Below are positions 8,593-16,846 of a stretch of DNA of 64,000 nucleotides, one piece after another. Numbering within the stretch: the first letter of the stretch is position 1; each line of letters opens with the position of its first letter. The translations under genes were made by a program, and so were the position numbers. The stretch covers positions 83,840 through 147,839 of the forward strand of contig CAKSKU010000004.1 of assembly GCA_934465295.1 (NCBI GenBank), in the 5' to 3' direction. Source of the stretch: an uncultured Oscillospiraceae bacterium. Lineage in GTDB: Bacteria; Bacillota; Clostridia; Oscillospirales; Ruminococcaceae. The notes under the pieces were generated by a model, which saw nothing but the letters and a program-made list of their open reading frames with translations, was not told the origin of the DNA and searched no databases.

Positions 8593-9206
8593 TCATTTTT
8601 TCAGTGCAGGCTCGGCCTTGTCAACATCGCTGCCGCATACGGCAAGACCCTTTGTGACGTTTGCGCCCTTTGCTGCGCCCCGAATATCGTTTACGGTGTT
8701 TGCAAGTCCGCTGCCCTCGTGGGTGCAGAACGGGTGGATCGTCTTGCCCGAAAAATCGAAGCTATCGAGGAAGGTATAGACCGCCATCGGCATCGTTCCC
8801 CAGTAGTTCGGGTAGCCGAGATATATCTCGTCATACTTATCGATATTATCGTGCAGGTCAATGACCTCGGGACGGGCGTTCGCTTTAAGGTCGTTCTTCG
8901 CCTGAGCTATGCATTCGTTGTAATTATCGGAATAAGGCTCTGCCTGTTCGATCTTATACTAATTTTCAAACTGAAAGTGTACAAAAAATCAAGCAAAAGC
9001 TCGTAGCTGTTAAAAACAGGTTTATATGGCTTTTGCGCCGATTTTTTTCTACACTTTGATTAAAAATTAGTATTAAACAGGTCTGCGCCAGTGAGCTTTG
9101 CGAGCATTTCAGCGGCTTTTTCCGTGTTTCCGACCGTGATATGACGGTATGCTCCGCCGAAATAATTCTCACCTACACGGGAATAAAAAGCTATCAAAGC
9201 TGCCAT
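8593..9206 (-). pseudogene. Flavodoxin gene split by a MITE
   Basis: The minus strand from the ATG at 9206 encodes MAALIAFYSRVGENYFGG...MLAKLTGADLF and then reads into the mobile element as NTNF and a stop. On the far side of the element the reading resumes as KIEQAEPYSDNYNECIAQAK and goes on with YDEIYLGYPNYWGTMPMAVY and HEGSGLANTVNDIR to a TGA at 8593. Removing the element plus one TTA copy rejoins the two halves in frame (DLF-KIEQ). Flavodoxins are FMN electron carriers; the sequence around Y-P-N-Y-W-G is the usual flavin-contact loop. A promoter (TTGAAA/TATAAT, 17-bp spacer, minus-strand positions 9240-9268) and GGAATCG ribosome binding site remain, which suggests a recent loss. Confidence 0.9.
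8957..9072 (+). mobile_element. MITE copy 3 (116 bp), inside the flavodoxin gene
   Basis: TACTAA...TTAGTA with TTA at 8954-8956 and 9073-9075. Arms AAAGTGTACAAAAAATC and GATTTTTTTCTACACTTT; the centre CTCGTAGCTGTTAAAAACAG is shared almost exactly with copy 4. The interrupted reading frame identifies the insertion boundaries. Confidence 0.92.
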
Positions 9207-9239
9207 TTTACATCGATTCCTTTTTTATTTTCTGATATA

Positions 9240-9268
9240 ATTATAACTGTATGAAAGCAATTTTTCAA
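9240..9268 (-). promoter_or_regulatory. Promoter of the broken flavodoxin gene
   Basis: Minus-strand TTGAAA (9263-9268), 17-bp spacer, TATAAT (9240-9245), 34 bp before the ATG. Confidence 0.65.
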
Positions 9269-9393
9269 TCTGAGTTTATGACGTTTTTGATAAGAAAAAC
9301 TTATATGAAAGTGATGTTGGATAGTACAGTTTTTACGGGGAGAAAGCGTATATCCTGCTTTTCTGTTATGATCTGTTAACTTTTTCTGTTGTT

Positions 9394-9775
9394 TTCAGAC
9401 GGTCGGATATGGAATCCGACCCTACGACTTTTGGTAGATTCATATTTCACCGCCGTTCAAACGTTGTCGGCATAAATTGCTTATCGCTTTCGCTCTGCGC
9501 ATTTTATGCCGAGGATAGTTTGTTTCAAGGAGATAGAATTGGCGCAATTCACATTATTGGTTTTACGAAACTTGGTTTATCATATTTCGTTTTACCTTTT
9601 TGGTGTGAATTGCGCCTTTTTGATTTGTTACTGATTTCGTTATTGCAGCATAGCCTTTAGCCATAGTTTAGGGAGTTTCGCTCTCTGCGGAGAGCTACAA
9701 TGGGACGCTGTCCCCTTGACCCCTGCCACCCTTTGAACAAAGCGAAATTCTTGCAGAATTAACGTAAACTTTGAT
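9394..9775 (-). repeat. Composite repeat, copy 2 (reverse)
   Basis: Reading on the minus strand: GGGTGGCAGGGGTCAAGG and CTCTCCGCAGAGAGCGAAAC-like module (about 9770-9675), the hairpin GGCGCAATTCACA...TGTGAATTGCGCC (9541-9616), then AAACTATCCTCGGCATAAAA and a hairpin closing with GCAATTTATGCCG (about 9467-9530). It ends in a GGTCGGAT...ATCCGACC hairpin (9400-9422). The rest of the gap (9207-9393) holds only the flavodoxin promoter. Confidence 0.8.
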
Positions 9776-9794
9776 TTTTCAGCGACTGCTTGTT

Positions 9795-10748
9795 TTATTC
9801 CACCGTCATCTGAGTTGCTGTGCCGTTTTCGTCGAGCCAGCCGTTTGCCTTAAAATATTCTTCAAGGCAGAGTCCGCTTTCCTGAACCTTATGCGCATAA
9901 TACACGCCGACAAAGCGGTAATGCCACGGTTCATAGATTATTCCCGTTTCCGCTTCCTTTCCCTCGGGATAGCGGAGGATAAATCCATAATCTGCGGCGT
10001 TTTCCATAAGCCATGCATATGCTTTTGTGTTCTTGAAGCCGTCGTCGTCGAAGCTCACATACTCATCGGAAAAAATATCTGCGGAAAGCCCTGCGTTATG
10101 CTCGCTTTTTCCCGGATATGCGACCTCTTTTTCGGTATCGAGGACTGCTTCGTCATAGCTCATTCCTTTATCAACACGCTGCTGGACGCTTCTGTCAAAG
10201 TTGAACTGCTGATACTCGATCGTGCGGTAGGACGAATTCACGGTGAGGTTTATGCCGTCCTTTTTTGCGGCTGCGAACATATTTATAAGGTAGTCCGCCG
10301 CACGTTCGTCGAACTCAAAGTCACGGCTGCCGTTGGAATAGACTTTTTTCACGGATATTTTCTTGTCGTAATCCTGCGGAAGCGGATTTTGGTTGTTCAC
10401 GAGGAACATTGCCCATGCGTTATCGATGCTTTCCTGCTCTGCTGTTGTTTCTGTCATATCTTCTCCTGCCCCGATGACGATCCCGCCCGACTCGCTCTCG
10501 TTAGTTTCGTATGTACTGCTGCTTTCCTGCTTCTCGGATAAAGCTTCACTTGTCTGCAAATTGCTGTCCGATGAATATGAAGATGACGATGAAGTCACTG
10601 CTGCGGAATCATCGACCTTTTTTACAGACGATGCGATCTTTTTTACTGCGAACCAGACGAGAAGAACGAGTATTATTATCATTATCCACCGCAGGATAAG
10701 AGCCTGTTTGCTGATTTTTTTCTTCCTGCGTTTTTTCTGCTGTGCCAT
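9795..10748 (-). CDS. D-alanyl-D-alanine carboxypeptidase, VanY (M15B) family
   Basis: 317 residues: a basic N-terminus (about 1-10, KKRRKKK), one membrane helix (about 17-37), a Ser-rich tether to about 100, then an M15B zinc metallopeptidase domain. The zinc and catalytic motifs are SEHNAGLSADIF (SxHxxGxxxD) and EPWHYRFVG (ExWH). Such enzymes trim the terminal D-Ala of peptidoglycan stem peptides outside the membrane. It has its own promoter (minus-strand TTGAAA at 10804-10809, TATAAT at 10781-10786, 17-bp spacer) and GAAAGGAACG ribosome binding site. There are no vancomycin-resistance partners nearby, so a housekeeping role is more likely. Confidence 0.88.
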   Translation of the reverse strand: MAQQKKRRKKKISKQALILRWIMIIILVLLVWFAVKKIASSVKKVDDSAAVTSSSSSYSSDSNLQTSEALSEKQESSSTYETNESESGGIVIGAGEDMTETTAEQESIDNAWAMFLVNNQNPLPQDYDKKISVKKVYSNGSRDFEFDERAADYLINMFAAAKKDGINLTVNSSYRTIEYQQFNFDRSVQQRVDKGMSYDEAVLDTEKEVAYPGKSEHNAGLSADIFSDEYVSFDDDGFKNTKAYAWLMENAADYGFILRYPEGKEAETGIIYEPWHYRFVGVYYAHKVQESGLCLEEYFKANGWLDENGTATQMTVE

Positions 10749-10780
10749 TTTTTACGTTCCTTTCATTGTATACTATCGGA

Positions 10781-10809
10781 ATTATAGCACAACACGCCGC
10801 CTTTTTCAA
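10781..10809 (-). promoter_or_regulatory. Promoter of the VanY-type carboxypeptidase gene
   Basis: Minus-strand TTGAAA (10804-10809), 17-bp spacer, TATAAT (10781-10786). Confidence 0.7.
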
Positions 10810-10981
10810 GAGTTTTCACGTTTTGTAAGAATTCTGTAATTGATTAATATTAAATTTAAAAAATTTCAATAGTATATTTACATTTGCATATTAACAAAGT
10901 ATTCACTTTTTTGGAATTCTACGTTATAATAGATGTATATGACATTATCCGTGAAAATATGCGAAAGAGGGGGCGTTCGGA

Positions 10982-12412
10982 TTGAATAAAAGATCGGCGA
11001 AGATAAAGGCTGCCGCAGCGGTTACGATCTGCATCGTTCTGCTTGCAGTCTGCGCAGTCATACTCGGAATAAAGCTCAGTGAGCGCACCGATGAGACTTC
11101 GTCTGTCCGCACTTCCGCTGAAAACGCCGTCCTTTACATAACCGAAAAGACTGACCTTATGAAAGCCGCCGCAAACGAGACCTCCGAGCTTGCGGCTATA
11201 CGATACGCTCCCGATGAGTTCAAGGGCTATGCTCTGCGTGACAGAAACAGCGCACTTTCGGGACTCGGCATAAGCCTTGACCTTATCAAAAACGGCGAAA
11301 GCACAGGCTTGTCGGGCGGCAAAAACTACACCTCGACGGGCGTTCTCTCCGTTTCGGGCGGCTTTGTTTATGATGAAAATTCGGAAAAGCTTTACTATAC
11401 CGTCACCAACTCCGTCAACGGGAATATCACGGTCTGCGGCTGCAGTTCCGACTATTTCGGCGAATATTTTTCTTTGCTCGGCAAAAATACGGGTGCAGTT
11501 CTTTCCGTCGGCGGCAAGACGATGATCTCGACCGAGCTCAACTCCCCCGTTTATGATAACGCAAGCGAACAGTGCGGTGAATTTTCGCTCGAAATGTTCG
11601 ATTACAGCTTCCCCGAAAAGACCGACATCCGCCCCTTTATAGCCATAATGGCGGCAGCGGCGGTCATTCTGGCAGTGATAGCTTCGGCGATCAGCTGTGC
11701 TGTTATCGGCAAGTCTGACGGCGAACAGTCGGCAGAAAATGCCGAACTGAAAATGCCCGAACTCCGTTCCGTACTCCCCTCGCCCGTGCAGGAGAAAACC
11801 ATTCCCGTACAGGAAAAACCCGTTACTGTGCAGGAAATCCACGTTCCCGAGCCGAAACGCCCCGAGCCTGCCTTTGCTTCCGATGAAACAGAAAAGCAGC
11901 TTGCCGCTCTCGGTGCAGAGCTTGAACGTGTGAACAACGAAAAAGCCGGGCTTGCGGAGCGCATAGCAGAACTTGAAGAAAAGCTCTCGGCTGCCGAAGC
12001 ATCGGGAAAAGATGTAGCCTGCGCCGCTGCCGAAGCGGAAGAAATGATAAAGGAAAGCCGCCTGAGATCGTCCGAGCTTGCCGAAGCTGTGGAGATCATC
12101 GGTGAAAAAAATCAGCGCATAAGATCGATCATCGGTGCAATCGAAGATATAGCTTTTCAAACGAATATGCTCGCCCTCAACGCTGCCATCGAAGCTGCCC
12201 GTGCAGGTGAAAACGGCAAGGGCTTCGCCGTTGTAGCGGATGAGGTGAGAAGCCTTGCCGCCGAAAGTGCAGAATCGGCAAGAAAATCGACCGCTATCTT
12301 AAACGAATCGGAAGAAGCCGTAAAGAAAGGCAGCTCCGCCGCAGAGCAGGCTGTACTGGCAGCCGATAAAGCTCTTGAAAGTGCCGAAAATGCAGTAAAA
12401 GCTGTGAATTAA
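10982..12412 (+). CDS. Short methyl-accepting chemotaxis-like protein
   Basis: 476 residues from a TTG at 10982, preceded by GAAAGAGGGGG and a TATAAT at 10925-10930. One helix at about 9-30, an extracellular region of about 180 residues with no domain I recognise, and a second helix near 217-240 (FIAIMAAAAVILAVIASAI). A coiled coil follows (about 300-360), then the receptor hairpin tip (AFQTNMLALNAAIEAARAGENGKGFAVVADEVRSLA). I see no HAMP domain, and the C-terminal signalling helix stops about 60 residues after the tip. Output coupling may be unusual. No che genes are in the window. Confidence 0.82.
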   Translation: MNKRSAKIKAAAAVTICIVLLAVCAVILGIKLSERTDETSSVRTSAENAVLYITEKTDLMKAAANETSELAAIRYAPDEFKGYALRDRNSALSGLGISLDLIKNGESTGLSGGKNYTSTGVLSVSGGFVYDENSEKLYYTVTNSVNGNITVCGCSSDYFGEYFSLLGKNTGAVLSVGGKTMISTELNSPVYDNASEQCGEFSLEMFDYSFPEKTDIRPFIAIMAAAAVILAVIASAISCAVIGKSDGEQSAENAELKMPELRSVLPSPVQEKTIPVQEKPVTVQEIHVPEPKRPEPAFASDETEKQLAALGAELERVNNEKAGLAERIAELEEKLSAAEASGKDVACAAAEAEEMIKESRLRSSELAEAVEIIGEKNQRIRSIIGAIEDIAFQTNMLALNAAIEAARAGENGKGFAVVADEVRSLAAESAESARKSTAILNESEEAVKKGSSAAEQAVLAADKALESAENAVKAVN

Positions 12413-12452
12413 AACGTACTGAACGCCGCCGCAAATAAAAATCAAAAAAAGG

Positions 12453-12481
12453 TTGACCTCAGGGATTTTTTATGCTATAAT
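12453..12481 (+). promoter_or_regulatory. tRNA-Leu promoter
   Basis: TTGACC (12453-12458), 17-bp spacer, TATAAT (12476-12481), 18 bp before the mature 5' end of the tRNA. Confidence 0.8.
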
Positions 12482-12499
12482 ATAGTTCGTGAAATTTTT

Positions 12500-12583
12500 G
12501 CGGATATGGCGGAATTGGCAGACGCGCCAGACTTAGGATCTGGTGTCCCCGACGTGCAGGTTCAAGTCCTGTTATCCGCACCA
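12500..12583 (+). tRNA. tRNA-Leu (anticodon TAG)
   Basis: 84 nt. Acceptor arms GCGGATA and TATCCGC, discriminator A and an encoded CCA. The anticodon stem CCAGA/TCTGG holds the loop CTTAGGA, giving anticodon TAG. The T-arm is CAGGTTCAAGTCCTG, and a long variable arm is present, as expected of a class II tRNA. It reads CUA and related Leu codons. Confidence 0.97.
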
Positions 12584-12587
12584 CCAA

Positions 12588-12627
12588 TAGCCCCGTAACT
12601 GCGTTAGTTACGGGGCTTTATTTATTT
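12588..12627 (+). terminator. Terminator after tRNA-Leu
   Basis: AGCCCCGTAACT and AGTTACGGGGCT arms with a 4-nt loop, followed by TTATTTATTT. Confidence 0.85.
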
Positions 12628-12691
12628 AGGGTACACACTTTTATTTTATCGTGATAAATCAACTTTCACCCGAGAAAAATCTAAAAAGCTC

Positions 12692-12720
12692 TTGACAATG
12701 CGCATAGTGCGTGCTATAAT
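12692..12720 (+). promoter_or_regulatory. hicAB promoter with a dyad in the spacer
   Basis: TTGACA (12692-12697), 17-bp spacer, TATAAT (12715-12720). The spacer carries the small palindrome CGCA-TAG-TGCG, well placed to be an operator for the HicB antitoxin. The operator role is inferred. Confidence 0.65.
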
Positions 12721-12741
12721 ATAATTACAGGGGGTGAAGGA

Positions 12742-12924
12742 ATGAAATTCAGGGAAGTTGAAAGAATAATCCTTGAAGACGGCTGGTATTTCAAGAACGC
12801 AAAAGGCTCACACAACCAGTACAAACACCCCACAAAGCCGGGAAAAGTCACTATTCCAAAACATTGCGGTGACCTTGACCCGAAAACAGTAAAAAGCATA
12901 ATGGAACAGGCAGGATTGAAATAA
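12742..12924 (+). CDS. hicA: HicA-family mRNA interferase toxin
   Basis: 60 residues, the normal size for HicA. The double-stranded-RNA-binding-like fold carries the catalytic His in KGSHNQYKHP and ends with the usual KTVKSIMEQAGLK helix. HicA cleaves mRNA and tmRNA unless bound by HicB. The ATG follows GGGGGTGAAGG. hicB starts 38 bp after the hicA stop, giving the typical toxin-first order with a strong own promoter. Confidence 0.93.
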   Translation: MKFREVERIILEDGWYFKNAKGSHNQYKHPTKPGKVTIPKHCGDLDPKTVKSIMEQAGLK

Positions 12925-12962
12925 GACCTGCGAATTTCTGCGATCCGAATGGAGGCATATAT

Positions 12963-13361
12963 ATGAAACTTATTTATCCCGCAATTTTTGAAAAGCTTGA
13001 AGAACAGGACGGCTACTGCGTAACATTCCCCGATCTTCCGGGCTGTGTAACACAAGGCGCAAGTCTTCCCGATGCTATTGAAAGCGCCCAGGACGCTGCA
13101 TCGGGTTGGGTTCTCGATGAACTTGAAGACGGCAACGTTGTTCCGAAAGCATCTGAACTTAGTGCTGTAAAGTGCAAGGACGGCTGCTTTGTCAACCTTA
13201 TAATGCTCGATATGGACAGCTATGCAGAAAAGTACGGCGAAAAAGCTGTGCGTAAAAACTGCACTATCCCTGCCTGGCTCAATACAGCGGCTGAAAAGAG
13301 CAATGTCAACTTCTCGGCTGTTCTGCAAAATGCGCTTATTTCCGAGCTTCACCTCGCTTGA
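12963..13361 (+). CDS. hicB: HicB-family antitoxin
   Basis: 132 residues. The N-terminal HicB fold reads YPAIFEKLEEQDGYCVTFPDLPGCVTQGASLPDAIESAQDAA, with the conserved FPDLPGC turn. The C-terminal part (about 95-132, VRKNCTIPAWLNTAAEKSNVNFSAVLQNAL) looks like a ribbon-helix-helix or helix-turn-helix DNA-binding tail. It should neutralise HicA and repress the pair through the dyad in the promoter. Ribosome binding site GGAGGCATAT. Confidence 0.92.
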   Translation: MKLIYPAIFEKLEEQDGYCVTFPDLPGCVTQGASLPDAIESAQDAASGWVLDELEDGNVVPKASELSAVKCKDGCFVNLIMLDMDSYAEKYGEKAVRKNCTIPAWLNTAAEKSNVNFSAVLQNALISELHLA

Positions 13362-13441
13362 TTTCCAAAGGTAAACACATTTTAATTCTTAAAACTGAAA
13401 AGTAACTTTTATCCTAAACAGACAGTCAAAAAAGCACAAAA

Positions 13442-13513
13442 AAACTCCCCGACCGTATCTCCCCCGAAACGTGCATAAACACAGTTTCGGACGAAAATAT
13501 AGTCGGGGTTTAT
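13442..13513. terminator. Bidirectional terminator between hicB and the second chemoreceptor
   Basis: AACTCCCCGAC and GTCGGGGTT arms are separated by a second nested hairpin (CCGAAACGTG...CAGTTTCGG). There is an A-run on the left and TTTATTATT on the right, so it can serve both convergent transcripts. Confidence 0.75.
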
Positions 13514-13522
13514 TATTCCGAT

Positions 13523-15025
13523 TTATCCCGCAATAACATTGTTGAGCTGCTCTGCGGCGGAGCGTATGCTTTTTACTATTTCGGCAAGGTCAGCTGTTCC
13601 TGCGCTGTTTTCTCTCGTTACCTCGGTAACATGCTTTGCGGCCTCGCAGTTCTGCGCTGTGTTTGCGCTTATTTTTTCCATGCTTTCAAGTATCTCACTG
13701 CTCTTGCTGCGTATCTCCTCAGCCGAGCGGTCGATGGCGTATATCTTCTGCGCAAGCTCTCCGTTTGAAGCGGTGATGACGGCGGAGCTTTCGTTCGCTT
13801 TGCGTATGCTGTCCATACCCGTTTTGGTGAAGTCTGCGTTCTGCTTCATTGCGCTGACCGCTTCCTCGGTGTATTTTGTGACCTCGCTGATTATGCGCTC
13901 GATGTTGTCAACGGCTGCTTTTGTCTGCACGGAAAGCCGCTGTATCTCGGCTGCGACAACGCCGAAGCCCTTTCCGTGTTCACCTGCTCGGGAGGCTTCG
14001 ATACGGGCATTTATCGAAAGGATATTTGTCTGTGCGGATATCTCGGTAATGGTCTCGATGATGCCGATGATCTCCTTTGAACGCTCGCCGAGAGCACTTA
14101 TGATCTTGCTGCACTCGTTGGTGCTGTTGTATATCTTCTCCATATCGGCGGTGGCGTCGTCCATCCGCTGCTGATTTTCCAGTGTGCTTTGCTCGATCTC
14201 GCTTGTGAGCTCTGCCGTTTTGTGGTTCATATTGCTGAGTGCGGAAAGCTCGCTCGTCATATCGTTTATCTTTTTATCGGCAAAGCCTACGGACTCGGCA
14301 TTCTCGGACGAACTTCCGAGCAGACCTGCCGACTCCTCCGCAATGCTCTTATTCGCTTTGACGGAGGTTTCGGTTATTTCGGAAAGCTTCGTCACCATAC
14401 CCGAAAGCGTTTCGGAGGTCTGCGTCATCTTTTCAAGCATTTCCTTCTGCTGCTCCGCTCCAAGGAGGTTTGAAAGCATGGAAGCCGTTCTTGAGCAGAG
14501 CGATGTGAAGATCGCTGCAACTGCGATAACACAGAGCGCACGGGGAATAACCCCGAAAACGATGAGCCTTTTGAACGTATCAAAATTATCATCGGCAAAG
14601 CTCACATAATTAAAAGCGAATATCTGCCCTGCCGAGGTTCCGATGACCGTCATGACCGTAGCCATAATGTTGAGCCGCTTAGAGAAATACAAGCTCGAAA
14701 GTGCGATCGCATAAACATATACCGCAACAACATGATAGATGAGCGTTGCGCTGAGTATCGTGACGAAAGCCGTCGCACAGACAACGGTTATATACTTCAC
14801 TGCGCTGCTTTCTACCTTTAAAATATCCACGAGCAGGGTCGGCAGCAGCAGCATAACACCGCCGCATATAAAGGCGATGGTCATAAGACTGAGCTTTACC
14901 GTAAATATCCCTAAGCAGTCGAGGATATAGATAAGCGTGAAGATCAGGAACGTTATCCGCATCACCTTTGCGGACAGCTTGTTCGCCTGCAGTTCGTTTT
15001 CCATAAGCATTTTATTCTGCGTCAT
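13523..15025 (-). CDS. Polytopic methyl-accepting chemotaxis-like protein
   Basis: 500 residues. The N-terminal half (about 20-195) holds six predicted membrane helices with very short loops, so any stimulus would be membrane-borne or intracellular. The rest is a long receptor coiled coil with the hairpin tip ISAQTNILSINARIEASRAGEHGKGFGVVAAEI (about 345-375). There is no HAMP domain. The tip keeps the E-A-x-R-A-G-E-x-G-x-G-F core used to bind CheA/CheW. The start codon overlaps the stop of the lipoprotein gene by 4 bp (ATGA), so the two are translationally coupled. Confidence 0.85.
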   Translation of the reverse strand: MTQNKMLMENELQANKLSAKVMRITFLIFTLIYILDCLGIFTVKLSLMTIAFICGGVMLLLPTLLVDILKVESSAVKYITVVCATAFVTILSATLIYHVVAVYVYAIALSSLYFSKRLNIMATVMTVIGTSAGQIFAFNYVSFADDNFDTFKRLIVFGVIPRALCVIAVAAIFTSLCSRTASMLSNLLGAEQQKEMLEKMTQTSETLSGMVTKLSEITETSVKANKSIAEESAGLLGSSSENAESVGFADKKINDMTSELSALSNMNHKTAELTSEIEQSTLENQQRMDDATADMEKIYNSTNECSKIISALGERSKEIIGIIETITEISAQTNILSINARIEASRAGEHGKGFGVVAAEIQRLSVQTKAAVDNIERIISEVTKYTEEAVSAMKQNADFTKTGMDSIRKANESSAVITASNGELAQKIYAIDRSAEEIRSKSSEILESMEKISANTAQNCEAAKHVTEVTRENSAGTADLAEIVKSIRSAAEQLNNVIAG

Positions 15026-15402
15026 TTTATCTCCTCCGTTTTTATCCTAAAAGAAATGCTTTCCTCGGCATTTTTGCCGTCAAGAGAAACAGTATAAGCT
15101 CCGTCCTCGCCGACCGTCACTTCAAAGTATGCCGTCGTCCCGGCGTTCCCCTCATATATCGGTGCTTCGTTCTGCTTTGCAATTTTTATTTTCATACTTC
15201 CCGATGAAATATTCGGGTCAACGGCTATCCTGCCGCCGCTTTTTAATGCAAACTGCTCCTCAATCTGCGTGCATAGCGGATAAACCTCCACCATCCGGCT
15301 GTCTGCTTCCTTTACGGAAGAAAATCCCGAATTTTCCGAACAGCCGCAAAAGCAGAGCGTCAGAACCGTGACCGCAAGCAGCAACAATGCCGATCTTTTC
15401 AT
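15022..15402 (-). CDS. Small lipoprotein of unknown function, coupled to the chemoreceptor
   Basis: 126 residues. Lipoprotein signal peptide with the lipobox LCFCGCS (Cys20), then about 105 residues with a beta-rich look (KIKIAKQNEAPIYEGNAGTT, YFEVTVGEDGAYTVSLDGKN). I do not recognise a named family. The coupling to the membrane chemoreceptor (4-bp overlap) suggests it may be its extracellular partner; this is inference. A promoter lies upstream (minus-strand TTGAAA at 15481-15486, TATAAT at 15459-15464, 16-bp spacer). Confidence 0.7.
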   Translation of the reverse strand: MKRSALLLLAVTVLTLCFCGCSENSGFSSVKEADSRMVEVYPLCTQIEEQFALKSGGRIAVDPNISSGSMKIKIAKQNEAPIYEGNAGTTAYFEVTVGEDGAYTVSLDGKNAEESISFRIKTEEIK

Positions 15403-15458
15403 AATAAACTCACTTTTCCGTAAATTTCCCGTCTTTACGACAGAATTTGCACAAAATA

Positions 15459-15486
15459 ATTATAGCCGACAGGACATTTTTTTCAA
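15459..15486 (-). promoter_or_regulatory. Promoter of the lipoprotein-chemoreceptor pair
   Basis: Minus-strand TTGAAA (15481-15486), 16-bp spacer, TATAAT (15459-15464). Confidence 0.55.
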
Positions 15487-15524
15487 CAATAATGCAATAA
15501 GATGCACAAACAGGCGATAAGATG

Positions 15525-15572
15525 CAAAAATCGCCGCATAATGAACTTGAACTGCTCATTGTGCGGCGATAT
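15525..15572 (-). terminator. Terminator after the GNAT gene
   Basis: On the minus strand ATCGCCGCACAATGA pairs with TCATTATGCGGCGAT and is followed by TTTTGC. The hairpin starts a few bases after the GNAT stop codon. Confidence 0.75.
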
Positions 15573-15573
15573 T

Positions 15574-16023
15574 TCATTCCTTGTGGATATAAACTCTCGA
15601 AGTTTCCCCGTTATTCTCGATGATACAGTAAAATTCCCAGCCGTAACGCTCATAGAACGATGTGTGGTCGGTCAGAAGATAGAGCGTGTCCACGCCGTTT
15701 GCCTTCATATCGGCGCAGACGAAATCCAGAAGCTTTCCTGCGATGCCATGACCTCGGCAGTCCTCCTCGGTGTAAACTGCGCAGACATTCGGTGCAAGAT
15801 CCTTCCTCGGATGGAAGTCATTCTCGATAACGCCCATTCCGCCGATGATCCGCCCGTTTTCAAGTGCGAGATACCACTGCGGAACGGCATTTGCTCCGCT
15901 GACAGCCTCGTCCATACTTTTGAGATAAGCCTCGGACGGTATGTGCCATTTTTCGCTGAACCACTCCGCCGCCTGCTGTTTTAAGCTCGGGCGGTCGATT
16001 ATTTTTACAATATCATACTGCAT
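15574..16023 (-). CDS. GNAT-family N-acetyltransferase
   Basis: 149 residues, a single GNAT domain. Acetyl-CoA-binding motif A is visible as CAVYTEEDCRGHGIAGKLLDFV (R-G-x-G-x-A/G), preceded by WYLALENGRIIGGMGVIE (strand beta-4) and followed by LYLLTDHTSFYERYGWEFY, the usual end of the fold. The substrate cannot be read from the sequence. The gene starts 2 bp after the methyltransferase stop and shares its promoter. Confidence 0.88.
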   Translation of the reverse strand: MQYDIVKIIDRPSLKQQAAEWFSEKWHIPSEAYLKSMDEAVSGANAVPQWYLALENGRIIGGMGVIENDFHPRKDLAPNVCAVYTEEDCRGHGIAGKLLDFVCADMKANGVDTLYLLTDHTSFYERYGWEFYCIIENNGETSRVYIHKE

Positions 16024-16025
16024 TT

Positions 16026-16784
16026 TTACACCTTTTCCGAGCAGACCATAAGCTGTATGCCGTTCTCCGATGACGGTTTTCCGCTAAAGTCGGAATAGCT
16101 TTCGCAGACTTTCATTCCGAGCGTGGAAAATATCTTTTCGACCTCGCCGAGCGAATATAATCTTATCGGGTTGCCCTCGGTCATTTCGGGCTTGGTAAGC
16201 AGTTCGCCGTAGGGATAGTCGAGCTGACCGTAGAGAAGTATCCTCGTTTCGCTGTTCCACTCAAAGTTTGAAAGCGTGAGACACTTTTCGCCTGCGTCCC
16301 ATAATTTGCACGGAAAATGGCTGTCGGCATAATCGGCGTTCATAATATCCATAAAATTTCTGCCGCCGCTTTTCAATGCTCTTGAAACGGCCTTGAAAAT
16401 TTTCAGATTTTCTTCATCATTTTCAAGATATCCGACAGCGCCGTCTGCCATATTCAGCACAGCGTCAAACTCATTTTCAAAGCCGACCTCCCGTATATCC
16501 GAGCAGATAAAATGAGCGTTAAGTTTCTCTTTTTCGGCTGTTTTCTTCGCAAAATCAATATAGTCGGGCGTAATGTCAACTCCCGTTACATCGAACCCTC
16601 TCCGTGCAAGCTCCAGCGAATGTCTGCCGAAGCCGCAGGCAAGGTCAAGTATCTTAGCACCGCTTTTCAAACCGAGCTTTTCTATGAGAAAATCGACCTG
16701 ACGGTTAGTGTCCTCGACCCAGGACTGGTCTTTGATATCGAGCGTCCAGATTTTAGCGTACCAATTGCTTTCCATTGACTTCAT
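16026..16784 (-). CDS. Class I SAM-dependent methyltransferase
   Basis: 252 residues from the ATG at 16784, preceded by an excellent GGGAGGC; a start 19 codons further upstream has no site and is rejected. Motif I is ILDLACGFGRHSLELARRGF, then VTGVDITPDYIDFAKK (acidic residue contacting the SAM ribose) and FDAVLNMADGAVGYL (motif post-II). It belongs to the small-molecule methyltransferase group; the substrate is unknown. It is first in a two-gene operon with the GNAT. Confidence 0.87.
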   Translation of the reverse strand: MKSMESNWYAKIWTLDIKDQSWVEDTNRQVDFLIEKLGLKSGAKILDLACGFGRHSLELARRGFDVTGVDITPDYIDFAKKTAEKEKLNAHFICSDIREVGFENEFDAVLNMADGAVGYLENDEENLKIFKAVSRALKSGGRNFMDIMNADYADSHFPCKLWDAGEKCLTLSNFEWNSETRILLYGQLDYPYGELLTKPEMTEGNPIRLYSLGEVEKIFSTLGMKVCESYSDFSGKPSSENGIQLMVCSEKV

Positions 16785-16817
16785 AATTATGCCTCCCTTT
16801 AATAAAATGTAAAATTG

Positions 16818-16846
16818 ATTATACAACAAAAATATCCGCATTTCAA
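16818..16846 (-). promoter_or_regulatory. Promoter of the methyltransferase-GNAT operon
   Basis: Minus-strand TTGAAA (16841-16846), 17-bp spacer, TATAAT (16818-16823). The -35 box lies inside the arm of the terminator at 16834-16877, so the arabinose operon ends and this operon starts on the same bases. Confidence 0.6.

Noticed and set aside
10919..12160. 413-codon minus-strand frame opposite the first chemoreceptor
   Set aside because: Antisense shadow; low-complexity Phe/Arg/Gly composition and no recognisable family.
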